Source: JAAZPG01 sp012797375 (GTDB taxonomy: Bacteria > Acidobacteriota > Aminicenantia > Aminicenantales > UBA4085). Taken from it: a DNA stretch of 29,478 bases. Each line of letters starts with the position of its first letter. The first letter of the stretch is position 1. Positions 18,014 to 26,010 of the stretch are shown here, one piece after another. Where the stretch lies: contig CALMMC010000005.1 in assembly GCA_937868205.1 (NCBI GenBank), positions 1-29,478 of the forward strand. Reading direction: 5' to 3'. Both the position numbers and the translations under genes were made by a program. The notes under the pieces were generated by a model. The model was given only the letters and a program-made list of their open reading frames with translations, ran no database searches and was not told where the DNA came from.

Positions 18014-20188
18014 ATGCGCGACACGGTGAATATCAAACGTTTTTCGGAACGGCCGGCCGGCCGCCTTCGTCTCCATAAAGGCCTCGTCTTTCTCGGCGTT
18101 CTCCTCTGGGCCGGGGCCGGCTTGCGGCTCTTCGGCGCCCCCCAAGGCAAGGTCCGGCGGGACGCCGGCCTGAACATCCTCCTGGTCACCCTGGACACGA
18201 CCCGGGCCGACCGCATCGGCGCCTACGGCTGGGCCAAGGCGAAAACTCCGGTGATCGACACCCTGGCCGCCGGAGGCGTGCGGTTCGCCAACGCCTACTG
18301 CCCGTCGCCCCTGACCCTTCCCTCCCACTGTTCGATCTTGACCGGGACCTATCCCCTTTTCCACAAGGTCCGCAACAACGGCTCTTATTACCTGGGTCCG
18401 GAGGCCGTCACCCTGGCCGAGCGTCTCAAGGAAAAAGGATACCGGACGTCGGCCGTCGTCGCCTCCTTCAACGTCGACTCCCGGTTCGGCCTGGACCAGG
18501 GATTCGACTTCTACGACGACAAGTTCAGCGACGACGAGATGCTCAAGACGTTCCGGTCCGAAAGGCGGGCGGACGAGGTGGCCGACGCCTTCCTGTCCTG
18601 GTTCGAGGGGCACGCCCAGGAAAAGTTTTTTTCCTGGATCCATTTTTACGATCCGCACATGCCCCATGACGTCCCGTCTCCCTACAAGGAGGAATTCGCC
18701 GGGGATCTCTACGACGGAGAAATCGCCTACATGGACCATCACTTCGGCCGGATCATCGACCGCTTGAGGGAGACGAAGGTCCTGGACAAGACTCTGATCG
18801 TCATCGCCGGGGACCACGGCGAGGCCCTGGGGGACAAGGGCGAGCTGGACCACGGCATCTTCATCTATGACGTGACGATGAAAGTCCCCCTCATTTTTTA
18901 CGGGCCGAAGGTCCTGCCCGCCGGACGGGTCTCCGCTTCCCGGGTGCGCCTGATCGACGTCATGCCTTCGATTCTCGAGATGGCCGGGATACCGGCGAAC
19001 AAGGAGATCCAGGGGGCGAGCCTCCTGCCCTTCATCGAGGGGAAACGGAAGGACGATTTATCGTGCTACCTGGAGAGCTACTACCCGCTGGAAACCTACG
19101 GCTGGTCGCAGCTTCTAGGCTTCATCGACGGAGACTGGAAATACATCCAGGCGCCCCGCTCGGAGCTTTACAACCTCAAGCAGGACGCCCGGGAGGAAAC
19201 AAATCTCTTCCCGCAAGAAAGCAAAACCGCCGCCGCGCTGGATAAAAAGCTCCTGGCCGCGATCCGGGATTATTCCTCGAAGGCGGAAGCGGGACGGAGA
19301 AAGCTGAGCCGGGAGGAGGAGGAGCGGCTGCGGTCTCTGGGCTACGTCGGCTCCGACGCCTCGGTGAAAATCCCCAAGGGACCGCTGCCCGATCCCAAGG
19401 ACCGGATGAACGAGTTCAAGCTTCTCTATGACGCGAAGCTGGCCGAATACGAGGGGCGCCTCGACGAATCGGAAAACAATTACCGGATGGTTCTCGAAAT
19501 GGCCCCGGATGTCTCCTGGCATTACATCAGCCTGGCCATTCTGATGGCCCGGCAGAAGCGCTTCGATGAGGCCATCAAGGTGCTCAAGACCGGCATCGAC
19601 CGGATCCCCGACTCCGTCGTCCTCATGTCCCGGCTGGCCAGCTTTTACATGAGGGTCGGCGATTTCAAGGACGCTTACGAGATGAGCGTGGCCACCTTGG
19701 CTCTCGATCCCCGGCATTTCGACGCCCTGGTCATCGCCGGCTGGTCGGAAGACATGCGGGGCAATTGGAAGGCCTCGGCCGACTTTTTCGGGAGGGCCCT
19801 GGAAATCGAGCCGGAAAACAAATTCACCCGGCTCAAGTACGCTTATGCCCTGGGCGCCCTGGGACGCGGGGAGGAAGCCGCTGCGATCGACGAAAAGCTG
19901 AAATCGGAATATCCCAAGGACGGCCGGATCTACAAAGACCTGGGCGTCATTTACACGGCGCTCAGGAAGATGGACCTGGCCGAGGAAAACCTCGCGAAGG
20001 CCGTCGAGTACAGCCCCAATCCCGACAATTACCTGGCCTACGCGGCCATCCTCGAGCGGGTCGGAAAGCTTCCCGAGGCCGTCGTCAATCTGAAGCTATA
20101 TTTGGAAAACACCCGGGAGGGCAACACCCCCCGGAAGCAGCAAGCCCAAAAAGTCCTGGCCGAATGGGAAAAGCGGATCAAGGAATAG
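18014..20188 (+). CDS. Alkaline-phosphatase-superfamily (sulfatase-like) protein with C-terminal TPR repeats, copy 1
   Basis: 724 residues. A signal anchor (about 22-41) puts the rest outside the cytoplasm. Residues about 52-400 have the sulfatase/AP-superfamily fold. Metal ligands are seen in LVTLDTTRADR (Asp61), FYDPHMPHD (about 211-219), AGDHGE (Asp267, His268) and ELDHG (His280). The nucleophile segment reads TLPSHCSILTG (Thr101 to Gly111). Where true sulfatases have Cys/Ser-x-Pro-x-Arg (formylglycine), this has Thr-Leu-Pro-Ser-His. A threonine nucleophile is the rule in phosphoethanolamine and phosphoglycerol transferases, so I infer phosphotransferase or phosphodiesterase chemistry rather than sulfate removal. 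Residues about 450-720 are TPR repeats. No clear ribosome-binding site precedes ATG 18014, and the mRNA may be leaderless. The paralogous copy follows 28 nt downstream. Confidence 0.88.
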   Translation: MRDTVNIKRFSERPAGRLRLHKGLVFLGVLLWAGAGLRLFGAPQGKVRRDAGLNILLVTLDTTRADRIGAYGWAKAKTPVIDTLAAGGVRFANAYCPSPLTLPSHCSILTGTYPLFHKVRNNGSYYLGPEAVTLAERLKEKGYRTSAVVASFNVDSRFGLDQGFDFYDDKFSDDEMLKTFRSERRADEVADAFLSWFEGHAQEKFFSWIHFYDPHMPHDVPSPYKEEFAGDLYDGEIAYMDHHFGRIIDRLRETKVLDKTLIVIAGDHGEALGDKGELDHGIFIYDVTMKVPLIFYGPKVLPAGRVSASRVRLIDVMPSILEMAGIPANKEIQGASLLPFIEGKRKDDLSCYLESYYPLETYGWSQLLGFIDGDWKYIQAPRSELYNLKQDAREETNLFPQESKTAAALDKKLLAAIRDYSSKAEAGRRKLSREEEERLRSLGYVGSDASVKIPKGPLPDPKDRMNEFKLLYDAKLAEYEGRLDESENNYRMVLEMAPDVSWHYISLAILMARQKRFDEAIKVLKTGIDRIPDSVVLMSRLASFYMRVGDFKDAYEMSVATLALDPRHFDALVIAGWSEDMRGNWKASADFFGRALEIEPENKFTRLKYAYALGALGRGEEAAAIDEKLKSEYPKDGRIYKDLGVIYTALRKMDLAEENLAKAVEYSPNPDNYLAYAAILERVGKLPEAVVNLKLYLENTREGNTPRKQQAQKVLAEWEKRIKE

Positions 20189-20216
20189 GGGATCCCCCTT
20201 CCTTGAGGATGTCTCG

Positions 20217-22373
20217 ATGTCAATACGCAAGAAAAGAAACGGCCGGCTCGGGCGGTCGAAGCGCCGGATCGCCTCCGTCCTCTTGATTCCGGCGGCCGCC
20301 GGGATCAGCCTGGTCCTGTCCGCGGGGGCCGCGGACAAGGTGAAAAAGGAGGCCGGGCTCAACGTCCTTCTCGTCACCCTGGACACGACCCGGGCCGACC
20401 GTCTCGGCTGTTACGGATTCGCCAAAGCCCGGACGCCGAATCTGGATTCCCTGGCGGCCGGCGGCGTCCGGTTCGCCAACGCCTACTGCCCCGCCCCGAT
20501 GACCCTTCCCTCCCACTGCTCGATCCTGACGGGGACGTATCCCATCTATCATAAGGTTCACAACAACGGGACCTATTATCTCAACCCCGAGATTCTCACC
20601 CTGACCGAGCGGTTCAAGGAGAACGGCTACCGGACGGCGGCGTTCGTCAGCTCCTTCAACGTCGATTCCCGGTTCGGAACGGACAAGGGATTCGAGGTCT
20701 ACGACGATACGTACGGCCGGGACGAAATGATCAAGACCTTCCGCTCGGAGCGGTCGGCCGCGGACACGTCGGCCGCCTTCATCGGCTGGCTGGACGGCCT
20801 GGGCGGAGCGAAATTCTTTTCCTGGATCCATTATTACGATCCTCACATGCCCTATCGTCCGCCCTCTCCGTTCCGGGAGCAGTTCCCCGGAGATCCCTAC
20901 GACGGCGAAATCGCCTCGATGGATCACGCCTTCGGCGCGGTCCTGGCCAAGCTCAAGGACAAGAATCTCCTGGACAAGACGCTGATCGTGGTCGCCGGCG
21001 ATCACGGCGAAGCCCTCGGGGAAAAAGGCGAAGTGGATCACGGCGTGCTGATTTACGACGTGTCGATGCGCATTCCCTTCATCTTTTTCGCGCCGCGAAA
21101 CCTTCCGGCGGGGAAGGTCGTCGACGCCCGCGTCCGGCTGATCGACATCATGCCCACGATCCTCGACCTGGCGAGGCTTCCTTCCGTCAAGAACGTCCAG
21201 GGCGCGAGCCTCCTCCCCTTCATCGAGGGGAAGAGAACCGATGATCTCACCTGTTACCTGGAAAGCTATTATCCCCTGGAGACGTACGGCTGGTCGGAGC
21301 TCGTCGGGGTCATCGACAAGGACTGGAAATACATCCGGGCCCCCCGGCCGGAGCTGTACAACATCAAAACGGACAAGGACGAAAACCGGAATCTTTACGA
21401 GTCCGACCCGCAAACGGCCGCGGCCCTCCGGAAGAAGCTCGACGATCTTCTCCGGGAGAACACCTCGAACCTGGTCCTGAGCCGGCGGAAAATGAGCCTG
21501 GTGGAGGAGGAACGCCTGCGGTCGCTCGGCTACGTCGGCGGCGACGGCGCGGTGAAGCTCCCCAAGGGTCCCCTTCCCGATCCGAAAGACAAGATGGGGG
21601 AGTTCCGCATCCTGATGGGCGCCGTTCAGAGTGAATGGAACGGAGACATGGCCGCCGCCGAGAAAAACTACCGGGAAATGATCCGCCTGGCCCCCGATGT
21701 CGCTTGGCGCTACCTCGACCTGGCGATTTTCCTTTCGAAAAACAACCGGGTCTCCGAGGCGGCCGCGGTCCTCGAGCAGGGATTGACCCGGCTGCCGGAC
21801 GCCTTTCCTCTCTATTCCCGGCTGGCTCATTTTTACATGAGACTCGGCAAGCTCCAAGAAGCGCTGGACATGAGCCGGGCGGCCCTCCGGATGGATCCCC
21901 GCTATTTCGATGCCCTGGTCATCGCCGCCGCCGTGGAGGACGTCCGGGGCAATTGGGCCGAATCCGTCAAATATTACAAAACGGCCCTGGACGTCGAACC
22001 CGAAAACCTGATGGTCGGCATGAAGTATGCCTATGCCCTGGCGGCGGCGGGCTCCGGGGAGGAGGCGGCGGCCATCGACGAAGCCTTGAAGCGGGACAAT
22101 CCGAAGGATTTCCGGATCTATTTGGACCTGGGCGTCATATATACGTCTCTGGGCAAGCTCGATCTGGCCGAAGAGAACCTGGCCCGGGCGGTGGAGATCT
22201 CGCCCTCGCCCGAGACCCATTTCAACTATGCCGTCATCCTGGAGCGCGTCGGCAAGCTGGCTGAAGCCGCCAAGCATCTGCGCTTGTATCTGCAACAGAC
22301 GCCGGAGGGCGAAACACAGCGGAAAGCTGAAGCTCGGAAAGCGCTGGCTGACTGGGAAAAACGCCTCCGCTGA
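20217..22373 (+). CDS. Alkaline-phosphatase-superfamily (sulfatase-like) protein with C-terminal TPR repeats, copy 2
   Basis: 718 residues, collinear with the preceding gene over its whole length and clearly a tandem duplicate, though diverged. An arginine-rich cytoplasmic N-terminus is followed by a signal anchor (about 19-38). Fold landmarks match copy 1: LVTLDTTRADR (Asp56), TLPSHCSILTG (Thr96, His100), YYDPHMPYR, AGDHGE and EVDHG. Again the formylglycine cysteine and the sulfatase arginine are replaced by Thr and His. The C-terminal TPR array (about 440-715) matches copy 1 repeat by repeat. The ATG at 20217 has GAGG at good spacing. The stop codon lies in the loop of an intrinsic terminator, so this is the end of the transcript. 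Confidence 0.88.
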   Translation: MSIRKKRNGRLGRSKRRIASVLLIPAAAGISLVLSAGAADKVKKEAGLNVLLVTLDTTRADRLGCYGFAKARTPNLDSLAAGGVRFANAYCPAPMTLPSHCSILTGTYPIYHKVHNNGTYYLNPEILTLTERFKENGYRTAAFVSSFNVDSRFGTDKGFEVYDDTYGRDEMIKTFRSERSAADTSAAFIGWLDGLGGAKFFSWIHYYDPHMPYRPPSPFREQFPGDPYDGEIASMDHAFGAVLAKLKDKNLLDKTLIVVAGDHGEALGEKGEVDHGVLIYDVSMRIPFIFFAPRNLPAGKVVDARVRLIDIMPTILDLARLPSVKNVQGASLLPFIEGKRTDDLTCYLESYYPLETYGWSELVGVIDKDWKYIRAPRPELYNIKTDKDENRNLYESDPQTAAALRKKLDDLLRENTSNLVLSRRKMSLVEEERLRSLGYVGGDGAVKLPKGPLPDPKDKMGEFRILMGAVQSEWNGDMAAAEKNYREMIRLAPDVAWRYLDLAIFLSKNNRVSEAAAVLEQGLTRLPDAFPLYSRLAHFYMRLGKLQEALDMSRAALRMDPRYFDALVIAAAVEDVRGNWAESVKYYKTALDVEPENLMVGMKYAYALAAAGSGEEAAAIDEALKRDNPKDFRIYLDLGVIYTSLGKLDLAEENLARAVEISPSPETHFNYAVILERVGKLAEAAKHLRLYLQQTPEGETQRKAEARKALADWEKRLR

Positions 22374-22383
22374 GGCGTTTTTC
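22356..22383 (+). terminator. Intrinsic terminator overlapping the stop codon of copy 2
   Basis: GAAAAACGCCTC pairs perfectly with GAGGCGTTTTTC around the loop CGCT, so the last codons and the TGA (22371-22373) are part of the hairpin. The T-run is the lower stem strand. Confidence 0.85.
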
Positions 22384-22442
22384 CACGGCCGCCCCCGTCT
22401 TGTCTGGCTGGGATCGGGCTGGAAAAGGGGCGATCCGCCGGT

Positions 22443-22471
22443 TTGAAAATCGTCCCGGGGTATGCTAGCAT
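22443..22471 (+). promoter_or_regulatory. sigma-70-like promoter of the second GWxTD gene
   Basis: TTGAAA (22443-22448), 17-bp spacer, TAGCAT (22466-22471). The predicted start near 22478 gives a 36-nt leader carrying the GGAGG ribosome-binding site. Confidence 0.5.
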
Positions 22472-22513
22472 TTCCCTTTAATGGAATCCATCGTTTCATC
22501 TATGGAGGCGTTC

Positions 22514-23962
22514 ATGAAAAAATATGCCGTTTGGAGCATTGCTTTTCTCGCCCTGTTCGCTTTCTTATACACGGCGCCGGCCGGAGCCGCGAAGAAAAAG
22601 GAAGTCGACAAGTACGAGAACTGGCTGAAGGAAGAAATCAAGCTACTCATCACGTCGGAGGAAGAATCCGCGTTCAAAAAGCTGAAAACCGACGAGGAAA
22701 AGGACAAGTTCATCGCCCTGTTCTGGGCCAAGCGCGATCCGTCGCCCCTCGACAAGGCGAACGAGTTCAAGGACGAATGGTACGCTCGTCTGGAATACGT
22801 CAACAAGACGTATTCGAAGGGCTCGATCGCCAAGGGGTGGCACACGGACATGGGCCGGGTCTACATGATGTTCGGCCCTCCGGCCCAGATCCGCGGAGGC
22901 GGATCGGGCCAAGTGAGACCGGAATCGGCCGGCGGCTCCCAGATCATGGGACCCCCGGAAACCTGGGTGTATCAGCCCATGCCCGCCCTCGGATTGAACA
23001 GCGAGTTCGCGGTCACTTTCCTGAACCAGCAGTTCGGCTACGACCTGGACGAAATGACGCCCCAACCCATCCGCCATGCCTTGGACATCTTTTCCAAAGT
23101 CGTCATTTTCAATCCCGACCTCAAAGAGCTTCCCATGTACAAGTTTTCCCTGGATGAAAGCTCGGCCGAGGCGAAGCTGATCAATGAATTCATCGCCGGC
23201 GGCCAGGAAATCAACCAGATTCCCCTGGAATGGACGCCGATTTACACCCGGGCGATGAGCGGCAGCACGTATGTGTCGTTCCTGGTCCGGATCGATGCCC
23301 AGAACCTCGACCGGAAAAAACTCCGGGAAATGACGTTTTTCGGACGTCTCCAGGGGGAAGGCGAGGAAGTTCAGGAATTCCTCCAACCGCTCAAGCTCGA
23401 TCAGGACAAGTCCGACAAGATGCTGGCGGTTTTCGGCTTTCCGGCCAAGGCCGGCAAATCGGTCCTTTATCTCGGCGCCGAGGATAAGGACAAGGAGCTT
23501 CATACCCTGGTGAAGGCCGACCTGGACGTTCAGAATTTCTGGAACGACGAGCTGAACACAAGCTCGCTCATCCTCAGCTCTCAGGTCATTTCCAAGCCCA
23601 GGGAAGAGGCCGGGGCGGAATTCAGCCCCTTTGTCACGAGCGACTACAAGGCCACCCCGCGCTGGGGCAATGCCTTCAAGCCGAGCGAATTTCTGAGCGT
23701 CCTCTACCAGGTTTACAACGCCAAAACCCAGGACGGCGCGCTCGACCTGTCGATCGATTACTTCATCATCTCCGACGAAGCCGGCTACCGGCTGAATCCC
23801 CAGACGGTCAAGACCAAGGTCGAGGAAAACATGGCCGTGGCCTGCGGAACGGAGGTCCCCCTCTCGCCGCTCAAGCCGGGCAAGTACACTTTCAAGATCA
23901 GGGTCACGGACAAGATCGCCGGCAAGAACGTGGAGAAGACCGCGCCGTTCGTGGTCGAATAA
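22514..23962 (+). CDS. GWxTD-domain exported protein (second copy)
   Basis: 482 residues from ATG 22514, which has TGGAGG six bases upstream and opens directly into a signal peptide (MKKYAVWSIAFLALFAFLY..., cleavage near AGAA, residue about 25). An upstream ATG at 22481 would add 11 residues without a better ribosome-binding site. The GWxTD domain spans about 30-190, with GWHTD at 108-112, FWAKRDPSPLDKANEF and GRVYMMFGPPA aligning with the first copy. The C-terminal two thirds are predicted beta-rich and end in KPGKYTFKIRVTDKIAGKNVEKT, like a beta-sandwich. It is shorter than the first copy (482 versus 586) and diverges after the domain. A lipoprotein gene follows after 10 nt, so the two are probably co-transcribed. 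Confidence 0.88.
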   Translation: MKKYAVWSIAFLALFAFLYTAPAGAAKKKEVDKYENWLKEEIKLLITSEEESAFKKLKTDEEKDKFIALFWAKRDPSPLDKANEFKDEWYARLEYVNKTYSKGSIAKGWHTDMGRVYMMFGPPAQIRGGGSGQVRPESAGGSQIMGPPETWVYQPMPALGLNSEFAVTFLNQQFGYDLDEMTPQPIRHALDIFSKVVIFNPDLKELPMYKFSLDESSAEAKLINEFIAGGQEINQIPLEWTPIYTRAMSGSTYVSFLVRIDAQNLDRKKLREMTFFGRLQGEGEEVQEFLQPLKLDQDKSDKMLAVFGFPAKAGKSVLYLGAEDKDKELHTLVKADLDVQNFWNDELNTSSLILSSQVISKPREEAGAEFSPFVTSDYKATPRWGNAFKPSEFLSVLYQVYNAKTQDGALDLSIDYFIISDEAGYRLNPQTVKTKVEENMAVACGTEVPLSPLKPGKYTFKIRVTDKIAGKNVEKTAPFVVE

Positions 23963-23972
23963 CGGGCCGGCC

Positions 23973-24584
23973 ATGTTCCGTTCCTTGTGCGGCTTTGTCG
24001 CCGCGGCCCTGGTGATCACGGCCGCGGCCTGCGCTCCGGTGGTTCCGGAGGATCCGAACACGATCGAAATCACGAAGGTCGGGAGCTATTCCTACATGCG
24101 GCAGAGCCGCGACCTGGCCATCGTCGTCGATGTGGAGATGGCCCGGAAGCGGACCGAGGAGGCGTATTTCCCCCTGGGGATCAAGATCGCCAACAAGCGC
24201 CTCGGCCAGGTGATCGTCGACCGGGAGACCCTGGTCCTCGTGGATGAGAACGGCCGGATTTACCCCATGCCGGGCGTCGTCGAGCTTGAGCGGAATTACG
24301 ACAAGCTCGTTCCGGATCATAAGTTCCAGAGCCAGACCGGGATCATGGGCGACACGCTCTTGACGGGCTTCTCCTACTACCAGAAAGCCGACAGCCGCTT
24401 TTTCCCCCAGGTCCAGGGCGGCGGCCGGGTGATCGATTCGGTGAAAATCCGGGCGCACGGGTACCTGGAAGACATGATTTATTTCCCGATGCCCGAGGGG
24501 GGGATCAAGGGAAGGATGCTCCGTCTCCGGCTGGACGTCTACGAGCTCGAAAAGCCGTTCGAGATCGTCTTTCCTGTTCAGTAA
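23973..24584 (+). CDS. Putative lipoprotein of unknown function
   Basis: 203 residues. A hydrophobic N-terminus ends in a lipobox-like TAAAC, so Cys20 would be lipidated after cleavage by signal peptidase II. The mature part is beta-rich (for example IVVDVEMARKRTEEAYFPLGIKI and LRLRLDVYELEKPFEIVFPVQ) and resembles a single Ig/Transthyretin-like layer. I recognise no family. There is no Shine-Dalgarno in the 10-nt gap after the GWxTD gene, suggesting translational coupling and a joint envelope role. Downstream is a strong terminator. Confidence 0.75.
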   Translation: MFRSLCGFVAAALVITAAACAPVVPEDPNTIEITKVGSYSYMRQSRDLAIVVDVEMARKRTEEAYFPLGIKIANKRLGQVIVDRETLVLVDENGRIYPMPGVVELERNYDKLVPDHKFQSQTGIMGDTLLTGFSYYQKADSRFFPQVQGGGRVIDSVKIRAHGYLEDMIYFPMPEGGIKGRMLRLRLDVYELEKPFEIVFPVQ

Positions 24585-24606
24585 GGCCTTCGGGCGGATC
24601 GCCGCG

Positions 24607-24640
24607 GCCGGCCGGATTCAGTCCGGCCGGCTTTCTTTTT
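24607..24640 (+). terminator. Intrinsic terminator for the GWxTD-lipoprotein unit
   Basis: GCCGGCCGGA and TCCGGCCGGC form a perfect 10-bp stem with loop TTCAG, followed by CTTTCTTTTT. It sits over the 3' end of the opposite-strand YkgJ-like gene, whose stop codon is in the loop. Confidence 0.85.
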
Positions 24641-25076
24641 CTTGTTCGAGGAGAACGTCGGATCCTTGGGCGATCAGGTCGCCGCCGACGGTCCCGTCCG
24701 TTCCCAGGAATCCCAAGCAGTCGGGATGACGGGGCATGACCCCGAACGCCTCGCGGCCCGTTTCGTCCCGGAGAAGACCCAGCGGGAAAAGGCGGCAGAC
24801 GAGCGGCCGGACCGGATGAACGCGGCAGAAGCCGGCCTCCAGGAAAACGCAGTCTCCGTTGGCGGCGGAGCGCAGCTCCCCCGATTCCGGATCGAGAAAA
24901 TCCGCCGTGAAACGTTCTTCCGGCATCCCGAGGAAGACGGCCAGGCGCTTCCGCTCGGAGGGGGAAAGCGTCAGGCGCTTGTTGGCGCAGCAGACGCCGC
25001 AGCGCCGGCAGTGGAAGGAATAGGGGCTTTCCCGGTCCAGCCGGAACGACAGCGCGCCGTCGTCCTCGTCGAACAT
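24618..25076 (-). CDS. YkgJ-family cysteine-cluster protein
   Basis: 152 residues. ATG 25076 lies 4 nt after the stop of the lipid-kinase-like gene and just behind GAGGGG; the longer open frame upstream is shadow. It carries CRRCGVCC near residue 24, a second cluster in CVFLEAGFC and PVRPLVCRLFPLG. This is the pattern of the YkgJ / UPF0153 'putative zinc- or iron-chelating' family. The metal and function of this family are not established. Members often accompany lipid or flagellar genes, and here it is last of a three-gene MFS-lipid kinase operon. Confidence 0.8.
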   Translation of the reverse strand: MFDEDDGALSFRLDRESPYSFHCRRCGVCCANKRLTLSPSERKRLAVFLGMPEERFTADFLDPESGELRSAANGDCVFLEAGFCRVHPVRPLVCRLFPLGLLRDETGREAFGVMPRHPDCLGFLGTDGTVGGDLIAQGSDVLLEQEKESRPD

Positions 25077-25080
25077 CCCC

Positions 25081-26007
25081 TCACCCGATGATTTGAAGGG
25101 CGGCGGGAAGGATCCCGATCTCCAGGTCGTTGAATCTCGTCCGGCCGTCGCTCGTCCCGAGGATGTCGCCGTCGGCCTGGATCTCCATGGGAACCTCGGA
25201 CCGGAGGCGGAAAACGCCGGCCTGCCGGAACTCGACCTGGCGGAGCCGTCCATGCCGCCCTTTTCCGGCCAGGCGGTAAATCTCGGCTAGGCGGAGAAAC
25301 CGGCAGGGCTTGATGAGGCAGAGATCGAGAAGCCCGTCGTCGGTCCGGGCTTTGGGGGCGATGATTTTCCCCGTCGCCCAGTAGCGGATGTTGGAAAACA
25401 CGGCCGCCAGGACCTTCCCGGAATACGCCGGCCCGCCGTCCTTGATGTCGAGGCGGAGAGGCACCTCCCGCGACCAAAGAGCGGCCCGGACGGCCAAATA
25501 ACCGGCCGCCCATTGCCGCCGGGCCGTTTTCCTCCTCCGCTCGGCCATGCGGGCAACCCGCCGGTTGACCACCGCCCCCAGCCCGACGTTGGCTTGCCCG
25601 AGGAAACAGCCCAGAACGGATCCTCCGGCCCGGACGACGCCGAGGTCGATCGCCCGGGTCCGTCCTTCTTTTAAAGCCTGGACGGCCCGGTCCATCCGCT
25701 CCAAGCCGAATTCGCGGGGAACATCGTTGCTCGAGCCGAGGGGGATCATTCCCAGGACGGCGTCCGTCCGCCCGGCCGTGATTTCCCCGGCGATGATCGA
25801 ATAGGTGGAGTCGCCGCCGGCCCCGACGATGATTTTGTAATCCCGGCCGGCCTCGCGGGCCATCCGGCGCAGGTGGCCCACGCTCTGGGTGACGACGAAA
25901 GCATGTTCGAGGCCGGCCCGATTGAGAGCGGCCTGGAGAATCCGCCGCTTGCCGGCGGCCCGGCCCTGGTTGGAGGAAGGGTTGAAGAGAACGAGCATCG
26001 GTTTCAT
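25081..26007 (-). CDS. Diacylglycerol-kinase-like (lipid kinase) protein
   Basis: 308 residues, typical for bacterial DgkB/YegS-type proteins. The catalytic domain is in the first half: LVLFNPSSNQGRA, then a nucleotide loop that reads GAGGDST where the family has GGDGT, then PLGSSNDVPREFG for the usual PLGTGNDFAR. The C-terminal half is the beta-sandwich with a late DGDILGTS stretch. The family phosphorylates diacylglycerol or related lipids at the inner membrane using ATP. The Gly-to-Ser change (DNA TCC) in the ATP loop is unusual, and the activity could be altered. Start ATG 26007 is 3 nt after the MFS stop. Confidence 0.82.
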   Translation of the reverse strand: MKPMLVLFNPSSNQGRAAGKRRILQAALNRAGLEHAFVVTQSVGHLRRMAREAGRDYKIIVGAGGDSTYSIIAGEITAGRTDAVLGMIPLGSSNDVPREFGLERMDRAVQALKEGRTRAIDLGVVRAGGSVLGCFLGQANVGLGAVVNRRVARMAERRRKTARRQWAAGYLAVRAALWSREVPLRLDIKDGGPAYSGKVLAAVFSNIRYWATGKIIAPKARTDDGLLDLCLIKPCRFLRLAEIYRLAGKGRHGRLRQVEFRQAGVFRLRSEVPMEIQADGDILGTSDGRTRFNDLEIGILPAALQIIG

Positions 26008-26010
26008 GGG

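Noticed and set aside
22405..22420. GG-N10-GC spacing (TGGCTGGGATCGGGCT) upstream of the second GWxTD gene
   Set aside because: The TT of the -12 element and the A-C of the -24 element are missing. A good sigma-70-like promoter lies closer to the gene.
20220..22499. 759-codon minus-strand open frame opposite the second AP-superfamily gene
   Set aside because: Shadow frame: no ribosome-binding site, no domain, and the plus-strand gene is fully conserved with its paralog.
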